DNA of 64,000 bases from Warburgia ugandensis (taxonomy: Eukaryota; Streptophyta; Magnoliopsida; Canellales; Canellaceae): assembly GCA_035236585.1 (NCBI GenBank), contig CP141132.1:44767880-44831879 (forward strand), given 5' to 3'. Under the pieces are notes generated by a model. It did no database searches. It was not told the origin of the DNA and saw only the letters and a program-made list of their open reading frames with translations. Below, piece after piece: positions 49,820 to 61,475 of the stretch. The position numbers and the translations under genes were made by a program. Position 1 is the first letter of the stretch. Every line of letters starts with the position of its first letter.

Positions 49820-52319
49820 TGTAATGACCCAAATTTTGAAGACCAATTTTATTGTATCTTAGAAATTTTGGATTGATTAGAAAGGTGAAATTTTTAAATT
49901 TTTGAATCCTAGAAGTGGAATTTTTGTGAAAATCAGCCCAAGTGAAAATACCTTAATAATTGGATTCTAATGAAAAAATGGAATCCAACGACATTAAGAA
50001 AAATGACAAGTGTGGACAAGAAAGTTACACAATTTTTAACTATAAGGGTATTAGTAATTTCACAACTAACACATTTATACATGTTTTAAACATAAAGGAA
50101 GGCCAGCAGTAGAGGGGGTCATTTTTTATAATAGCACTCCCTACAATAGATCTCTCCACGTGACCACCTATGTGTCTCCGACTCCTTTGCCAGAAAAACA
50201 GGTTGGTGATCATGCGTCTGCCAGTGAGAAGGGCGGACCACCAGCGATAAAGGGACCTCCCACTCCCCCCCTAGGCAATGCATCTCTCTCCTTCTCTTTC
50301 ACCTCAGCTCCATCTCTCTCACCCTTTTAATCGCGGGTGTCTCACACACCTGTCAGCTGCGCACTCACCGATCTCCCCGATCTCGCCACTGATCTCTCTC
50401 TCCCTCTCCCTCCCTTTTCCTTTTCCCTTTCTTCTCGTACTTTCTCTTTTTCTCATATTTTCCCACAACCCAACTCACTGGTAGGCACAGAACACATTTG
50501 CACCCAGCTAGAATTGACAACTCTCCCTCCTCTGGTTGATCCAATTAATCTCTTCCCCTTCTCTCATTCCATTTCCTATTTTCGGTTTTCTTTCCCTCCT
50601 ACTCCATCTGATCTTGTCACACCAGCAAGCAATCTGCTAATGAAATAGATCTAGTGGACTCCTTTGGGAACCAAGTCAAGGACAACTTCGATGGTAGATT
50701 TAGCCATTCGATAATTTCATGGTATCCCAAAGCCTCTAGAATTGTAAAAATAGAAAAAAATTAAAATGAATCTAGGGCATTGATCTGGTGTGTGGTGATC
50801 TAACGGTCTAGATTAGACCATCTCACCAACATCTAAAATGCTCTATATCCATGACGCATCCTGGGATGCACCTTAAAGACGCATAGTCTCAATTAGCGAC
50901 CGAGCATGTGCAACATGTGTGGGACATAGTCGGTTCAACTGGGATGCTTATGCATCATGGGAACTGAGATGCACACCAGTGCATTCTAGTCACCAAGATG
51001 CATCAGGTGTTATGGAATGCACGTCCCATTCCAGTGTGTCCTGGTGGTAATCAATTTTGGTGTTTTTTAAATATAATTATTCCTGACCATTTAAATGATC
51101 TAAAAAACAAAATATTTCATTTATAGTGATATATAAGCCCAATTTAAGATAAAAAATGTTCATTTGGCATTGTCTTGATGATGCACAGCTAATAATACAA
51201 GAAAATTTAGGATTAGAGAGCATTTTAAACTGATCATTACCTAGAAACTATAAAAGATGAAAGATGATCAGACCCTAAGAAGTATCAATTAGATAATGTA
51301 GTAGAGCTATACATAGATTAACCCTGATCTAAGGACATCAACCCTTGAATCACGTATTTGACCATTGATAAATAGGATTTGAGTCTAGATCGGTAATCTA
51401 GGCCTTTGATATGTGGCTAGTCTCTATATACTAGAGACACATGACTTAGAGAACTCATCATGAGAATAGTGGCCCTATGATTTTTGCTTTTGTATCTCCA
51501 TGTACAGTGCCTTGTGATGGTCTTTATACAAGTACTTCTAACCAATCAGCTGATGTGTTTGCTGACATGCCTACATGCATAATAACTGTCGTGGTGTTAG
51601 GATTTCTAGCATTTGATTTGATTGATTACTACTTTAAGAATTTAGTAATCTTTATATTATTGATTATTAATTATATCCATAATTCTTTTGCTTGAATATA
51701 GAAATGTGTAAATGATTTAGACATGAATGCTTGTGTTGAGTTTAATAAGATGGTCCTATGCTTTTATCACCTAAAAAAGCCTTCTTTAAATTATGCATGT
51801 TGTATTTTGTGTTTTTTATTTTTGTAGCATTGGATCACATACTGGGTATCATAAATACTCAATGTAATAATTTGTTTATAGATCAGCTCAAGCAGGACCG
51901 AAAGAAGTGTGAGGAGGTTTTAGTGTTCTAATCAAGTAGGATAAACTAAGGGTAAGGTGTTAATGTAGTTGTCCCAAAACTAGTAGTAATCATTTTATCA
52001 TGTGATGTAAATTGACTTTAAGTGACTCTTTTTATAACTTGGGATGTGATTAACAATCTTGGGAACATGATATACCCATTTTTATACATCTTTCAAATTA
52101 TCATATGCATGTTTTATTAATTATGTATTCTAAATTTTTATCTATGTGTTGAAATGAATAATGACACTCGGGATCTTTATAAATGAAGTTCATAGAAAAA
52201 GAATTTTCCACTACCATTATTTTGTAAAAAAATTTTAAATGGAGATCAATCTCACAAGTAAAAGCCTATTATTTGAAAGTAAAAAAATATGTATGCATTA
52301 TAAAATCTGAGTCATCACA
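49820..52319 (+). mobile_element. Element G: 5' LTR
   Basis: TGTAATGACCC...GTCATCACA, 2.50 kb. Aligns with 56823-60123. Frames 50278-50484, 50337-50648 and 51477-51695 are LTR sequence. Confidence 0.9.
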
Positions 52320-52320
52320 G

Positions 52321-52341
52321 TTAGTATTAAAGCCCAAGTTC
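52321..52341 (+). other. Primer-binding site of element G
   Basis: TTAGTATTAAAGCCCAAGTTC, a decayed form of TTGGTATCAGAGCCCAGGTTC, one base after the LTR end. Confidence 0.8.
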
Positions 52342-52421
52342 AAATTATTCGTAGCCAAATTATGAAATAAGAACTTATAATCAATCTACATCAATAGGGG
52401 CATGTTACTCTTGCAAAATAG

Positions 52422-53420
52422 ATGGCATCTAGGAAAAGAGGTGGTGTAGTTGTAAGACCTGTAAATCGCCCTACTGACTCCTTTGGATCTAGAAATGGGA
52501 TGGTAGAAGAATTTCAGCTCTTTATGCAACATATGGGGCAGTTTATGCATAACCAACCACAAGCACTTGTGAGAAGGGCCTCATCACCAGAGAGGATTGC
52601 TAACCGAACGGAGGCCAATAATTCTTTGGTGAAGAGGAGTCAACATCAGCAAAGAAGTGGATGTTCAACATTGAAAGGTTGTTCAAAGTGATGACAATTC
52701 CCAAAGAAAGGAAGGTTGTAATGGCCACTTTTTTCCTAAAGGATGAAGTAGGTTTTTGGTGGGAAATAGCCAAAAGGACATAAATCAATTATAGTAATGC
52801 TATTCCTTGGAAGGATTTCAAAATGGTATTTAATGAGAATTATTTCCCATGACATGTATGAAAAAGAAAGGAGGAGTTCATGGATTTAGAACAATGCAAC
52901 CTATCCGTGAGTCAAAATGAAAATAAGTTCACATGTCTTCGTAGATTCACACACACCATTTCTACCACTATAGAAAGCACTATAGAGAAGTTTGCAGATG
53001 GATTAAACCCTGGACTGAGGAACATAGTTATTGGGTTTCAATCAATCACCATGGTAAAAGTAGTGGAAATGGCATCTCTTTTTTAAAAGGATTTTCAAAG
53101 GGCACGGTTAAATGGGAGAGAAAAGGAGAAGAATACTAGGGCATCAGTGGACAGTTCAACAAAGGCAAAAGACCCATTTAGTCCTCTAGGTCTCGATATC
53201 TGCACAAGCAATAATTCAACAATAAAGGAAGAGCACCAAAATCTAGATCTTTCCCCCGATGCAAGAAATATCATCTAGGCAAACTTTGCACCTTGCCCCA
53301 TTTCAAATGTTTTGTCTACAAAGAAGCAGGTCATATAGCCATACATTGCCCAAAGAAGAGGAGAGTGGAAGAGCATAAGGTAGATCAGATTCCTCAAAGA
53401 CAAGAGAGCATCTTTTCCAT
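52422..53420 (+). pseudogene. gag of element G, with zinc knuckle
   Basis: The first Met at 52422, about 80 bases after the primer site, opens MASRKRGGVVVRPVNRP, then a FQLFMQHMGQFMHNQP segment. The capsid core at 52780-53086 has IPWKDFKMVF, FTCLRRFTHTISTTIEST and GLNPGLRNIVIGFQSITMVK. A zinc-knuckle region follows at about 53299-53350 (KEAGHIAIHCPKKRR), then a basic linker. Structural protein of the particle. Fossil. Confidence 0.85.
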
Positions 53421-53760
53421 TACTTTAGGACAAACTCAGGCATCCAATGTAGTAGTAGAAGGTACACTTCACATCTATGATAGACTTGCCAAAGCATTGT
53501 TTGATACTAGTTCTACACATTTTTTTGTATCATGTGACTTTGCTTCTCGTATTGATGATTTGGTCCAGAACATAGAATTTTTTTTAGAAGTCATGACACC
53601 CTCGGGCAAGTATATTGGCACACAAACATACTTTCAAGATGTTTTGATTGTAATTGAGGGCAAACAAATGAACATTGATTTAATCCACCTAGATATGGTA
53701 GACTTTGACGTCATACTTGGGATGGATTGATTACCTGTATACAATGCAACTATTGACTAT
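53421..53760 (+). pseudogene. Aspartic protease of element G
   Basis: The frame 53293-53730 continues from the zinc knuckle into VVEGTLHIYDRLAKALFDTS (active-site loop D-T-S at about 53500), HFFVSCDFASRI, and ends with IDLIHLDMVDFDVILGMD, the conserved C-terminal strand of chromovirus protease. Fossil. Confidence 0.85.
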
Positions 53761-53850
53761 TCAAAGAAGAAGATTATTTTTAATATTCCTAGAGAAGTGG
53801 TGGTATCATTGTAAAGGAGAAGAGATTATTCAAGTGCATGTGTTATTTCC

Positions 53851-54860
53851 ATGATAAAAGCGAAAAATCACATTGTTCAAGGATGCCATTTCTTTCTAGC
53901 TAAGATAGAAGCTATTGAGGTTTCAAAGCCTAAACTGGAAGAAGTGTCTGTAGTTTGTGAATTTCTAGATGTGTTCACTATAGATTTACATGGGTTACCA
54001 CCCAAAAGGGAGATAGATTTCACTATTGACCTAATGGCTAGAACAGCCCCTATCTCCAAGGCACCATATCAGATGGCTCCAGTAGAATTAAAGGAGTTAA
54101 AGACTCAACTACAAGAGTTGCTAGACAAAGGGTTCATTAGACCTAGTGTGTCTCCCTTGGGAGCACCAATCCTTTTTATTAAGAAGAAGGATGGATCAAT
54201 GAGACTTTGCATTAACTATCAAATGCTAAATAGGGTCACAGTGAAAAATAAATGTCCCCCACCATGTATTGATGACCTATTCGATCAAGTCTAGTCAGCG
54301 AGTGTCTTTTTCATGATCGATTTACGATCTAAATACCATCATCTCAGAGTTAGTGAAGATGATATTTCAAAGACAACATTTATAACTACGTACAAACACT
54401 ATGAGTTTAGGGTGATGTCATTTTGCATGATGAATGCCCCAACTACATTTATGGACCTCATGAACTGAGTATTCAAAGCTTATCAAGATAAATTTGTTAT
54501 TGTGTTTGTGGATGATATTCTAGTCTACTCAGGAAATCATAAGGAACACCAAAAATATTTATGATTGGCTTTGGCTACACTTAGGCCACACCAATTGTAC
54601 ACAAAGTTTAGCAAGTGTGACTTTTGGCTGGAGGAAGTGAATTTTCTTGGTCATGTTATTTCTAAACATGGCATTGCGGTTGACCCAGCAAAAGTTGAAG
54701 CGATGGAAGAATGGGATACACTTAGGATAATGAGAGAGATAAGGAGTTTTCTAAACCTTGCAAGATATTACCATAGGTTCATTGAAGGATTTTCATGCAT
54801 TGCCTTACCCTTGACCAAATTCATAATAAAGGACATGAAGTTCATATGGGATGACGCATG
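53851..54860 (+). pseudogene. Reverse transcriptase of element G
   Basis: Frame 53851-54294: [80 protein letters not shown]. These are near-textbook Tekay/Del RT openings. Downstream, other frames retain the core including VFVDDILVYS (about 54501). Frame 54565-55020 begins with the thumb (FSKCDFWLEEVNFLGHVISK). Fossil. Confidence 0.9.
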
Positions 54861-55300
54861 CGAAGAAATCTTTAAAGAATTAGAAAGGAAGTTGACCATT
54901 GCAACAGTACTCGCACTACAATCAAGAAGTGGATGGTTCAAGATCTATTGTGATGCCTCTGGAAAAGGACTAGGATGTGTGCTTATGCAAAACAGGAAGG
55001 TAATCGCCTATGCCTCTTGACAATTGAAAAGACGCAGGATCAACTATCTTAACCACAACTTGCTGCAATTGTTTTTTCCATAAAGATCTATAGATAGTAT
55101 TTGTACAGAGAAAAGTTTGAAGGGTTCATAGGACATAAAAGTCTTATGTACATCTTTTTGCAACAAGACTTGAATATGTAATAGATGAGATGGATGGAGT
55201 ATTTGAAAGATTATGACTTCTCTATTCAATACCATCCAAGGAAGGCTAATGTAGTAGTGGATGCTTTAAGCAGAAAGATGCAAGGAATGTGTGCAAGCTT
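54861..55300 (+). pseudogene. RNase H of element G
   Basis: In frame 54565-55020: FIWDDACEEIFKELERKLT then FKIYCDASGKGLGCVLMQNR, the gypsy RNase H start with its catalytic Asp. Remaining parts to about 55290, ending in [20 protein letters not shown]-like codons at about 55210, are in other frames. Fossil. Confidence 0.85.
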
Positions 55301-55429
55301 ACCTGAGGTAGGCATGGGAGATCTTCGTAGAAAATTTGATCATGAGAAAGTTAGGCAGATGTAGAAGAATGATGCCAAAGTATGAGCATTAATTAGTTGG
55401 AAAACTAAGGTTTGCCAAGGAGGCATATG

Positions 55430-56560
55430 ACAATGTTGACATGCAAGGGAGATTGGTAGTGCCAACAAATGATGAAATGAGGCAAGAAATTCTTCAAGAG
55501 GTAGATCAATCTTAGTATATTATTCATCTTGGTGTTACAAAGATGTATCGAGAGTTGAAGAGAAATTTTTGGGGGAATTGTATGAAGAAAGATGTGGGAG
55601 AATTTGTCGCACGATGTTTGACTTGTCAATAAGTTAAGGATGAACACTAGAGACTGGCTAGACTATTACACCCACTTGAGCTCCCAAAATGGAAGTGGGA
55701 CCATATTACTATGGACTTCATAGTGGGATTGCCCAAGACACCAAGGGGACATGATATGATAAGGGTAATAGTAAATCAACTAACCAAATTGGCACACTTT
55801 CTTCTGATTCTACAAAGTCAATCTACTAATAGCTTGTCTTAGCTGTATATTAAGGTAGTGGTGAGTTTGCACAGGATACCACTGAGTATCATTTCTGATA
55901 GGGATAGTGGTTTCACCTCACAGTTATGGAAGTCAGTGCAGAAGTCATTGGAATCTTCATTAAATTTCAGTATGGCCTTCCACCATCAAATTGATGGCCA
56001 ATATAAACGGACGACTCAAAATTTGGAGGACATATTGTGGGCATGTTCAATTGACTAGAAGGAGAGTTGGCACAAGAACTTGCCATTAGTTGAATTTTAA
56101 TACAACAATAGTTTCCATCTAAGCATTGGTATGGCTCCTTACGAAGCACTTTTTGGGAGGCCTTGTCATTCACCTATGTTGTAGAATGAAGAGGGTGAAA
56201 ACAAAGTTATACAACCAGAGTTGGTAGAACAGTGAGCAACCAAAATGAAACTTATTTGGAGATGACTTCTCACAACTCAAAGTCAATAGAAGAGTTACAT
56301 CAATAAATGACAGAGATAGTTGGAATTTGAAGTTGGAGATAGTTGGAATTCAAAGTTGGAGACCATGTGTTCATGAAGATTTCTCTAATTAAGGGTGTTG
56401 TGAGGTTTGGTATGAAGGAAAACTTAGTCCTTAACTTATCGACCCATTTGAAGTTTTGGATAGGATTGGTTTGACTGTATGCACACTAGCCTTGTGACTA
56501 CATTTATCAAAAGTTCACAATGTTTTTCATATATCTATGTTGCAAAAATATATAGCAGAT
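55430..56560 (+). pseudogene. Integrase of element G
   Basis: Zinc-binding part at about 55500-55640 (GVTKMYRELKRNFWGNCMKK). Core with [12 protein letters not shown]-like codons at about 55710 and frame 55858-56058 IPLSIISDRDSGFTSQLWKS. C-terminal part to about 56560 with a PFEVLDRIG-like stretch near 56445. Fossil. Confidence 0.82.
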
Positions 56561-56619
56561 CACACACATGTACTTGAGTGAGTATCGGTTGAGTTATAGG
56601 TAGACTTATGTTTGGAAAC

Positions 56620-56775
56620 AAAACTAGTTCAAATTTTTGATAAAAAGGTCAAGAACTTACGAAATAAATAAATTTCACTAGTTAAGATTTTATGGAGGAA
56701 TGTGTCTATTGAAGAGGAAACCTGGGAAGTAGAATTGGAAATGAGGAATAGATATCCTAAACTCTTTAGTGAGTA
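56620..56775 (+). pseudogene. Chromodomain at the integrase C-terminus of element G
   Basis: Codons read 'KNLRNK', 'ISLVKILWRNVSIEEETWE' and 'RNRYPKLF', the group II chromodomain of plant chromoviruses, thought to steer insertion by binding modified histone tails. It defines the element as a chromovirus. Seen by eye in the plus strand next to the polypurine tract. Confidence 0.8.
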
Positions 56776-56805
56776 ATGATTTGCTGAATTTTGAGGTTGA
56801 AATTC

Positions 56806-56822
56806 TCTTCTAGGGGTAGTGA
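56806..56822 (+). other. Polypurine tract region of element G
   Basis: 'ttctaggggtagtga' abuts the 3' LTR start TGTAACAACCC. Element C has the equivalent 'tgaagggggtagtaa' at 14756-14770. Confidence 0.7.
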
Positions 56823-57354
56823 TGTAACAACCCAAATTTTGAAGCCCTATTTTATTGTATCTTTGAAAATATGGATTGAACAGAATGGTGAAATTTTTCA
56901 ATTTTTGAATCCTAGAAGTGGAATTTTTATGGAAATCAAATTAAGTGAAAATACCATAATAATTGGATTCTACTCAAAAAATGGAATCCAACAATGTTAA
57001 GAACACTAAAAATAGAGTTTGGATAGGAAAGTTACATAATATAAGGTTATTTTAATAATTTCATAACTGACCCATTAAACATTTTTAAGAAAAAAGGAAG
57101 GGCGATGTAGAGGGGACCATTTCTTATAATGGCAGCCCCCTTGCAACAGATCTCCCGCATGAGTGCCTACGCATCTTCGACTCCTTGGCTGAAAAAATAG
57201 GCATGTGATCAAGCATTTGCCAGTGAGAAGGGCAGACCACCCATGATAAAGGGACCTCCCACTCCCCCCTAGTGAAATGCGTCTCTCTCCTTCTCTTTCC
57301 CCCTGGCTCCATTTGGTCGCTGGCATCAGACAAATTGGTCGATGGTGCACCAAC

Positions 57355-57358
<4 letters not shown>

Positions 57359-57417
<59 letters not shown>
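57359..57417. repeat. (CT)n microsatellite
   Basis: About 29 CT units. The 5' LTR of the same element has only a short mixed CT/CCT run near 50393-50420, so the array expanded after insertion, or one copy shrank. Confidence 0.95.
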
Positions 57418-57421
<4 letters not shown>

Positions 57422-57991
57422 TCCTTTTCCTTTTCTTCTCTAGCTTTCTCTTTTCCCTCTGTTTTTCGGCAACCCAACTCAATGGTGCCCACATAACACA
57501 TTTGCACCACCGAGAATCGATGGTTCTCCCTCCTCCAACTGATCCAGGTAATCTCCTCCTCTTCTCCCATTCCATTTCCTATTTTTAATTTGCTTTGCCT
57601 CCTCCATCCAATCTAGTCTCATCACCCGACAATCTACAGGTGAAATAGATCCAGTGGAATCCATTGGGAACCACCTTAAGGATAGCTTGGATGGAAGATT
57701 TGAGCTATCTAATGAGTTCATGGGACCTCAAAACTCCTGGATCTGTCAAAATAAAAAAATAAAAAAAATGACTCCAAGGTGTTGATCGGGAGGTTGGTGA
57801 TCTGGCGGTCTAGATCAGGCCATCTCACAAACATCCAAAATGTTTTGCATCCAAGATGCATCTTAGGATGCACCTTGGAGACATTCAATCTCGACAAGCG
57901 ACCGCACATGCACAACATGTGTGGGACAGTGTCGGTTCGACTAGGACACTGATGCGTCCTAGGAATCATGATGCACACCGGGACATTCTAA

Positions 57992-58049
57992 TCACCAAGA
58001 TGCACTGTGCGTTCTGGAATGCTTATCCCATTATAGTGCATCTTGGTGA
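57992..58049 (+). other. Hairpin in the LTR of G
   Basis: TCACCAAGATGCACT (57992-58006) is the exact reverse complement of AGTGCATCTTGGTGA (58035-58049); loop 28 bases. The 5' LTR keeps a decayed version near 50991-51048. Confidence 0.8.
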
Positions 58050-59147
58050 CAATCAAATTTTGTTTTAATTAAATAGAATTAATCTTGACCGTTTAAATGA
58101 TCTAAAACACAAAATCTTTGATTTATAGTGATATATAAGTCTAATTTAAGATAAAAAAAGATCCTTTGAATTTGTGTTCATGATGTAGACCTAATAATAT
58201 AAGAAAATATCATATTACAGAGCATTTTAAACTAGTCTTAACCTAGACTATAAAAATTTCATCGATATATAAGATTGAAGATGATTAGACCCCAAGAAGT
58301 GATTAATTAGATAATGTTGTAGATCTATACATAGAACAACCCTGACCTAAGGACATTAACCATTTATAAGAGATATGACTATTGATAAATAGGATTAGAG
58401 TCTAAAACAGTGATTTAGGACTTGATCTTTGAATTTGACTAATGATCTACAAAGAATTGGTGATATTAAATTTGGGCATGATCTTAATTAAGCAAAATTC
58501 ATTACATAGATTAGTTTTTAAGACAAATTTTACTATAAACCATGTAAACATGTGAATGGGAAATAATAATTGGATTATTAAACTTAAATTATGCCCAAGA
58601 TCATATAAAGATCTTAAAGGAGATCCAGGATTCATGCTAAAGAAAAACACAAACAATACCTAAGTAACATTCTTTGAGGTAGGTAATCTAATGCTACTAA
58701 GTTTCAATTGAATTTCAAAACTTAAACAGTTTACTTGAAATCATTTCCATGTTTAGTATGTTTTTGATGTGATAGAGAGGGGTAGCCATGCATGCAATTT
58801 TTTATACATGATTTCTATGGAACTTAGGTTCGGTTAGTATTTAAATAATGGAGTATATTCTGACAATGAGCATGCAAATTTATTCCCATGATTCATACTC
58901 TTATTTGAAAATGCTACCACTTATATCATTCATAGTCAATTGTTATCCTTGAATGATAGGACAGTTTCATATATGCATTAATTTCATGCTTTGAGATAAG
59001 TCACATAAATTTCATGATTTGAATATATGTTAATTGTTATGTGACTCTATGATATTAGAATTTGTTATATGTTTCTCCATTATTCGGGCTAGTGAGCCTG
59101 TGGGCACTATGCGAAGAGGTTGTATGGATTTGGCCTCCCAGCCGCTA

Positions 59148-59162
59148 ACCACCAAAGGTGGT
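59148..59162 (+). other. Palindrome ACCACCAAAGGTGGT in a conserved LTR block
   Basis: Perfect 6-bp arms around AAA. The same block, with 'gggcactatg...aagaggttgtatgg...ggcctc-cagcc' upstream and 'a-accaaagaggcac'-like sequence downstream, occurs at 43749-43763, inverted at 29881-29897, and minus-strand at about 45487-45500. Confidence 0.75.
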
Positions 59163-60078
59163 AAGTATCCATACCCAAAGAGGCACCTAGTTTTCTCAAC
59201 TATTATGGTAAGGAAATGAATACTAGAGGTGTTCAATACATCCTTTTTGAGATGTATTCGTAGTCGCCATAGAGGCTATAATGGCTAGTCTTTGAATATT
59301 GGAGACACATGATTTAGTGAGCTGGTGGTGAGAATAGTGGGCCCTATGATTTCTATTTTTGTATCTCCATGTGTAGTTTTCTTGTGATGGTCTTTAGACG
59401 AGTACTCCTGACCATTCAGCTGATGTGTCCGCCAAGATGCCTACGTGCATAATAACTACTATAATGTTGGGATTTCTAGCATTTGATTTGATCAAGTACT
59501 ACTTTAAGAATTTAGTAATCTTTATATTCTTGATTATTTAATTATGTTGATAATTCTCTTGCTTGAATATAGAAATGTTTAAATGATTTAGACATGAATG
59601 CTTGTGCTGAGTTTACATAAGATGGTCGCATGGTTTTATCACCTAAGAAATCCTTCTTTAAATTAAGCATGTTGTGTGATGTGTTTTCAAATTTTGTAGC
59701 ATTGGATCACCTATTGGGTATGATAAATACTCAACCTAATGATTTTTCTATAGATCATCTCAAGCAGGACCAAAAGAAGTATTAGGAAGTTTTAATGCAG
59801 TTGTCTGAGAACTAGTAGTGATCATTTATCATGTGATGTATATTGACTTTAAGTGATTCTTTTTATGACTTGGGCTGTAATTAACAATCTTGGGAACAAG
59901 ATATATCCCTTTTTAGACATCTTTAAAGTACGTTAGATTTTTATCTATGTTGAAATGAATAGTGATACTTAGGATCTTTATAAATGTAGTTTATAGAAAA
60001 AGAATTTTTTGTTGCCATTATTTTGCAAACAGTTTTTGAACAAAGATTGATCTAGCAAGTGAAAGATTGTTATTTGAA

Positions 60079-60098
60079 ATATATATATATATATATAT
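60079..60098. repeat. (AT)n microsatellite
   Basis: Ten AT units near the end of the 3' LTR of G. Confidence 0.9.
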
Positions 60099-60123
60099 GC
60101 ATTATAAAGCCTAGTTTGTCATA

Positions 60124-61475
60124 GAAACTTTCTCCAATTTCTTCTTTTCTATATGATGGAGCAAGTTGGAGACTCTTATGTTGTTTACATGTAGAGAAAG
60201 ATGGGAGGTGGAAGTTTCCTATTGGAAAATCCCTTCCATTCTCATCCTCATATTTCCTTTACTCTGTCTCTTATCTTTTTACCCTAGCTCCTCTTAGAAA
60301 AATCATAGAACACTTGTAGAATATGTTGAGATTCACTCTTAATTCAAAGGTTAGATCAAATGCTATGATTGGATTGTATGGTGACATGAGATGGTATACC
60401 AGCTATGATTTTCCTATTTTACCTTCTTCATTCCTACCATTGGATCATACTTCAACCTTAGGATGGATGGTCAAGATTTCCTTGAAGGCTCCTGTCCAAA
60501 AAGGCATTGTTTTAGGGCTCATTTGTTCTCATCTATAGGATTGGTATGCCTTAAGATGGATGGCTAGGATTCCATAGAGATTTTCTTATCCAAACTGATT
60601 CTCTTTCCTTATTTTTTCCTTCATTCACCATTTTATCTCGAATCAACAAGATTAAACTAAAAACACATTTTGCACCTTAGGAGAACACGTTTTCTCCTCC
60701 TTGATTTTTGGTGGGAAGGCCACCCAAATTTTCTCCACCAATTATGGTTCAATCTTTTCTCTCATGCACAGCTTCTTCCCATTTTAGGTTGTTCTTAGAT
60801 GTAGAGTGATCTAAGCCACTTTTTCTTAAAATTCCTAGATGAAACTGACTGTGGATTTCCAATTTTTTGTCGTTCTCCTCTCCTTATTTTTTTTCCACCA
60901 TTATTACTATTTACATCATGTACTTCATAGTGAATTTAGTTGGATGCATCACCTTTGCATGGAAAATTTGTGATACACATGTAGGTGGTCCCCATTCTAA
61001 AGTGAAGAGAGGGAAAGTTAGGGTTCTCTATCTCCTGTGGGCCTTGGCTTGAGTGTGCTTCACATGCATGCCTCCTTTGGGGTGTGTGGCTCTTAATCTT
61101 CACTTAGAAGCTCCTCAAAGATGGTTAAATGCATGCATTCATTCATTAAAGTTCTACCACATTATGTTTTGGTTGTGACAACCTCTTTTTCTTGGATAAG
61201 GGTCAGTGATGCTTATCAAGTTTCTAACTATGCTAAAAGTGATACCAACTTCCACTCTGCACTGTGAACTTTTGGACTTAAGTAAATTTTGTAGGTGGGC
61301 CCATGTTGATGCTTGAACTCTAGATTATCCATCTTTTCAGATTTGGTATGCGAAAAATTGCTTTTTTATATAACTATACCATAATCCTACAAAATGTTGA
61401 AATAACCCTAATTAGTGATCTTTATGATAAAATATGAGCTAAAACCTACTAAATATAGAGGTATTCTATGTAACA
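60124..61475 (-). mobile_element. Element X: right LTR (5' LTR), second part
   Basis: Continues the X LTR after element G. Aligns with 7151-8516 ('gagattcactcttaattc' at about 60328 and 7352; 'cttcacatgcatgcctcctttg' at about 61058 and 8106). Ends near TAACA at 61475. Combined with 48117-49819 it is about 3.06 kb. Frames 60323-60538 and 60867-61052 are LTR sequence. Confidence 0.8.

Larger units (their letters stand above)
49820..60123 (+). mobile_element. Element G: Tekay/Del-like chromovirus retrotransposon (fossil, best preserved)
   Basis: LTRs 49820-52319 and 56823-60123, primer site, gag with zinc knuckle, protease, RT, RNase H, integrase and chromodomain in order, and a polypurine tract. 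The target duplication GAAAT (49815-49819) / GAAAC (60124-60128) matches the uninterrupted sequence 'ttggaaactct' of the other X LTR at about 7150. The C-terminal chromodomain and RT sequence place it in the chromovirus branch, Tekay/Del lineage. LTRs differ at roughly one site in seven over the first 185 bases and differ in length. Inferred age several million years. Ten or more breaks; cannot be active. Confidence 0.92.
56823..60123 (+). mobile_element. Element G: 3' LTR
   Basis: TGTAACAACCC to GTCATA, 3.30 kb. Contains a long (CT)n run (57359-57417), a 15-bp perfect hairpin (57992-58049), the conserved palindromic block (59148-59162) and an (AT)n run (60079-60098). Frames on both strands over the CT run (57075-57575, 57124-57570, 57272-57588) and at 57718-58068 are not genes. 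Confidence 0.9.

Noticed and set aside
57075-57588. Overlapping open frames of 74-166 codons on both strands
   Set aside because: They are produced by a (CT)n run in the 3' LTR of element G; composition is R/E or S/L only, and no homolog-like domain is present.
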